From a bacterium (GTDB taxonomy: Bacteria > Spirochaetota > Spirochaetia > JABEVK01), in NCBI GenBank assembly GCA_021781625.1, contig JAJXWL010000106.1:1-6766 (forward strand): 6,766 nucleotides of DNA, in the 5' to 3' direction. The notes below the pieces were generated by a model, which worked only from the letters and a program-made list of their open reading frames with translations, ran no database searches and was not told where the DNA came from. Shown here in pieces: positions 5,736 to 6,766 of the stretch (positions within the stretch are counted from its first letter, which is position 1; the number at the start of each line of letters is the position of its first letter). Both the position numbers and the translations under genes were made by a program.

Positions 5736-6766
5736 ATGAGAGCCTTACTCTTCGTGATCCTTTGTGGTTTAGCCCTAAGTGGAACAGCCTCCGCCCAAAC
5801 CGTAAATCTTTTTTCGGTTTTTGAGCAAATTCCCGTCAAAGACAGATTGGCGTGGTTAGAAGCCAAACCTTTGAACAAGTTGCCCAATGATTTTCTCTAT
5901 CAGGCTCTCTTGCTGACAGATGCTGCCAATATTGAATTAGGAAGTGATGACGAGGTTCATGCCAAAACAGAAACGGCAATGTGGTTGTGTGAGCAACTGG
6001 GGTCCCGGCACTATGTCCCTGCCATCCCCGTGTTGCGACGGTTGCCCGCTGAATACCATAATACGAATTTGAAGTCTGTGGTTTGGACAGCCTTAGCCGC
6101 CGATCAAGCGACAGAGGCGGTTCCCGACATGATTATCGAATTAAAAGCTCTCAATGCAGGGTTTACACCCAATGCCGCGGGAGAAGCTGAGGCGTTAGCC
6201 TTGCTGAAAGCCTTGACCTCTTTAAAAGCCACAACGGCTTTTCCTGATTTTGTACGGGCGACGGCCTCCTGGTATTCGCCGGCCAGCCATGTGCGCGAGG
6301 TGGCCTTACAGTCGTTACCTTTATTAACAAAAGACTATAACCAATCTTTGTTGACAGTTCTTCAAACTGATGCTGACCCCTCGACGCGCCTGACGGCGTT
6401 TCAACTGGCCCAAAAGAGTTCTGATGCCACGTTCCGGGCAACGGCGGCTTCTGCGGCCTTGAAGGCTGCTTTGGATTTACAAACCAACGATGATCTTCAA
6501 CAAGACATTGTGACGCACCTTCGAAAATTGGCGTTGGTGGACTTATCCCACATAGCCTCTGTTCCCCATGAAGCTTTATCTCCGTTAAAGTCGATTTTGT
6601 CTTCTTGGCTTGACCCCCAAGCTGATTTTGACGATGTGGGCAATGCGGCTTTTGCCTTAGCGAGACTTTCAGAACCTGAAGCGGTCAAAGCCCTCGCCCA
6701 AGTCTTATCTCAGTTGAATAGCCGCCAAACTGTGGGGGCAAATACGGCGGCCCAAGTGGCGTTTGC
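5736..6766 (+). CDS. Secreted HEAT-like alpha-helical repeat protein, N-terminal part (cut by window edge)
   Basis: From ATG 5736 the frame is open for 343 codons to the right edge with no stop, so the C-terminus is missing. Residues 1-20 form a typical signal peptide (Arg2, hydrophobic core 4-15, cleavage likely after Ala-Ser-Ala at 18-20), so the protein should be exported. The rest is alanine- and leucine-rich and reads as paired amphipathic helices, for example VPAIPVLRRLP (94-104), HVREVALQSLPLL (185-197), STRLTAFQLAQKS (216-228) and GNAAFALARLSEPEAVKALAQVL (302-324), the pattern of HEAT/armadillo-like scaffolds that bind proteins. Cys10 lies within the signal segment and Cys85 is the only other cysteine; there is no lipobox. 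No enzyme motif is seen. It follows the tRNA terminator and probably has its own promoter. Function unknown. Confidence 0.85.
   Translation, partial: MRALLFVILCGLALSGTASAQTVNLFSVFEQIPVKDRLAWLEAKPLNKLPNDFLYQALLLTDAANIELGSDDEVHAKTETAMWLCEQLGSRHYVPAIPVLRRLPAEYHNTNLKSVVWTALAADQATEAVPDMIIELKALNAGFTPNAAGEAEALALLKALTSLKATTAFPDFVRATASWYSPASHVREVALQSLPLLTKDYNQSLLTVLQTDADPSTRLTAFQLAQKSSDATFRATAASAALKAALDLQTNDDLQQDIVTHLRKLALVDLSHIASVPHEALSPLKSILSSWLDPQADFDDVGNAAFALARLSEPEAVKALAQVLSQLNSRQTVGANTAAQVAF

Noticed and set aside
6163..6688. Minus-strand frames opposite the HEAT-like gene.
   Set aside because: They are short and low in recognisable content, and lie opposite a frame with a signal peptide and regular helical repeats.

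Overview
The window is compact bacterial chromosomal DNA of roughly 50-55% G+C. It carries seven protein genes (two cut by the window ends), one tRNA gene with its own promoter and terminator, and almost no spare DNA. No mobile element, CRISPR array, integrase or long repeat is visible. The lineage cannot be fixed from sequence alone. The phospholipase-C-like protein opens with a 'PSQISHIL...GCQGPDIFYHNQRTRP' type signature that I associate with spirochaetes, so a spirochaete or relative is a tentative guess (about 0.4).

Left part (1-3115, all minus strand), in order of transcription: an inositol-monophosphatase-family enzyme; a secreted tryptophan-rich repeat protein whose ATG overlaps the phosphatase stop (ATGA); a zinc-type cation diffusion facilitator exporter with its own good promoter (TTGACA, 16 bp, CATACT) in the 45-bp gap; and a Crp/Fnr-family regulator starting directly after the exporter stop (TAGATG) and running off the left edge. 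The exporter-regulator pair looks like a metal- or redox-responsive unit that may also be reached by read-through from the phosphatase operon.

Middle (3116-5480): a 60-bp divergent intergenic region, then a plus-strand gene for a 432-aa protein. Its second half reads like the four-winged-helix, SECIS-RNA-binding tail of the selenocysteine elongation factor SelB, but it has no GTPase domain. This is the most unusual gene here. It converges on, and overlaps by 38 bp, a minus-strand gene for a cytoplasmic protein with the zinc-ligand pattern of zinc-dependent phospholipase C.

Right part (5544-6766, plus strand): tRNA-Phe(GAA) with a promoter and a perfect 10-bp hairpin/T-tract terminator, then the start of a secreted HEAT-like helical repeat protein that runs off the right edge.

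One pattern recurs between genes. Three genes that begin transcription units (phosphatase, phospholipase-like, HEAT-like) lack a usable Shine-Dalgarno sequence and have a -10-like hexamer exactly 6 nt before the ATG, which suggests leaderless mRNAs. The exporter, the regulator and the SelB-like gene have recognisable Shine-Dalgarno sequences.
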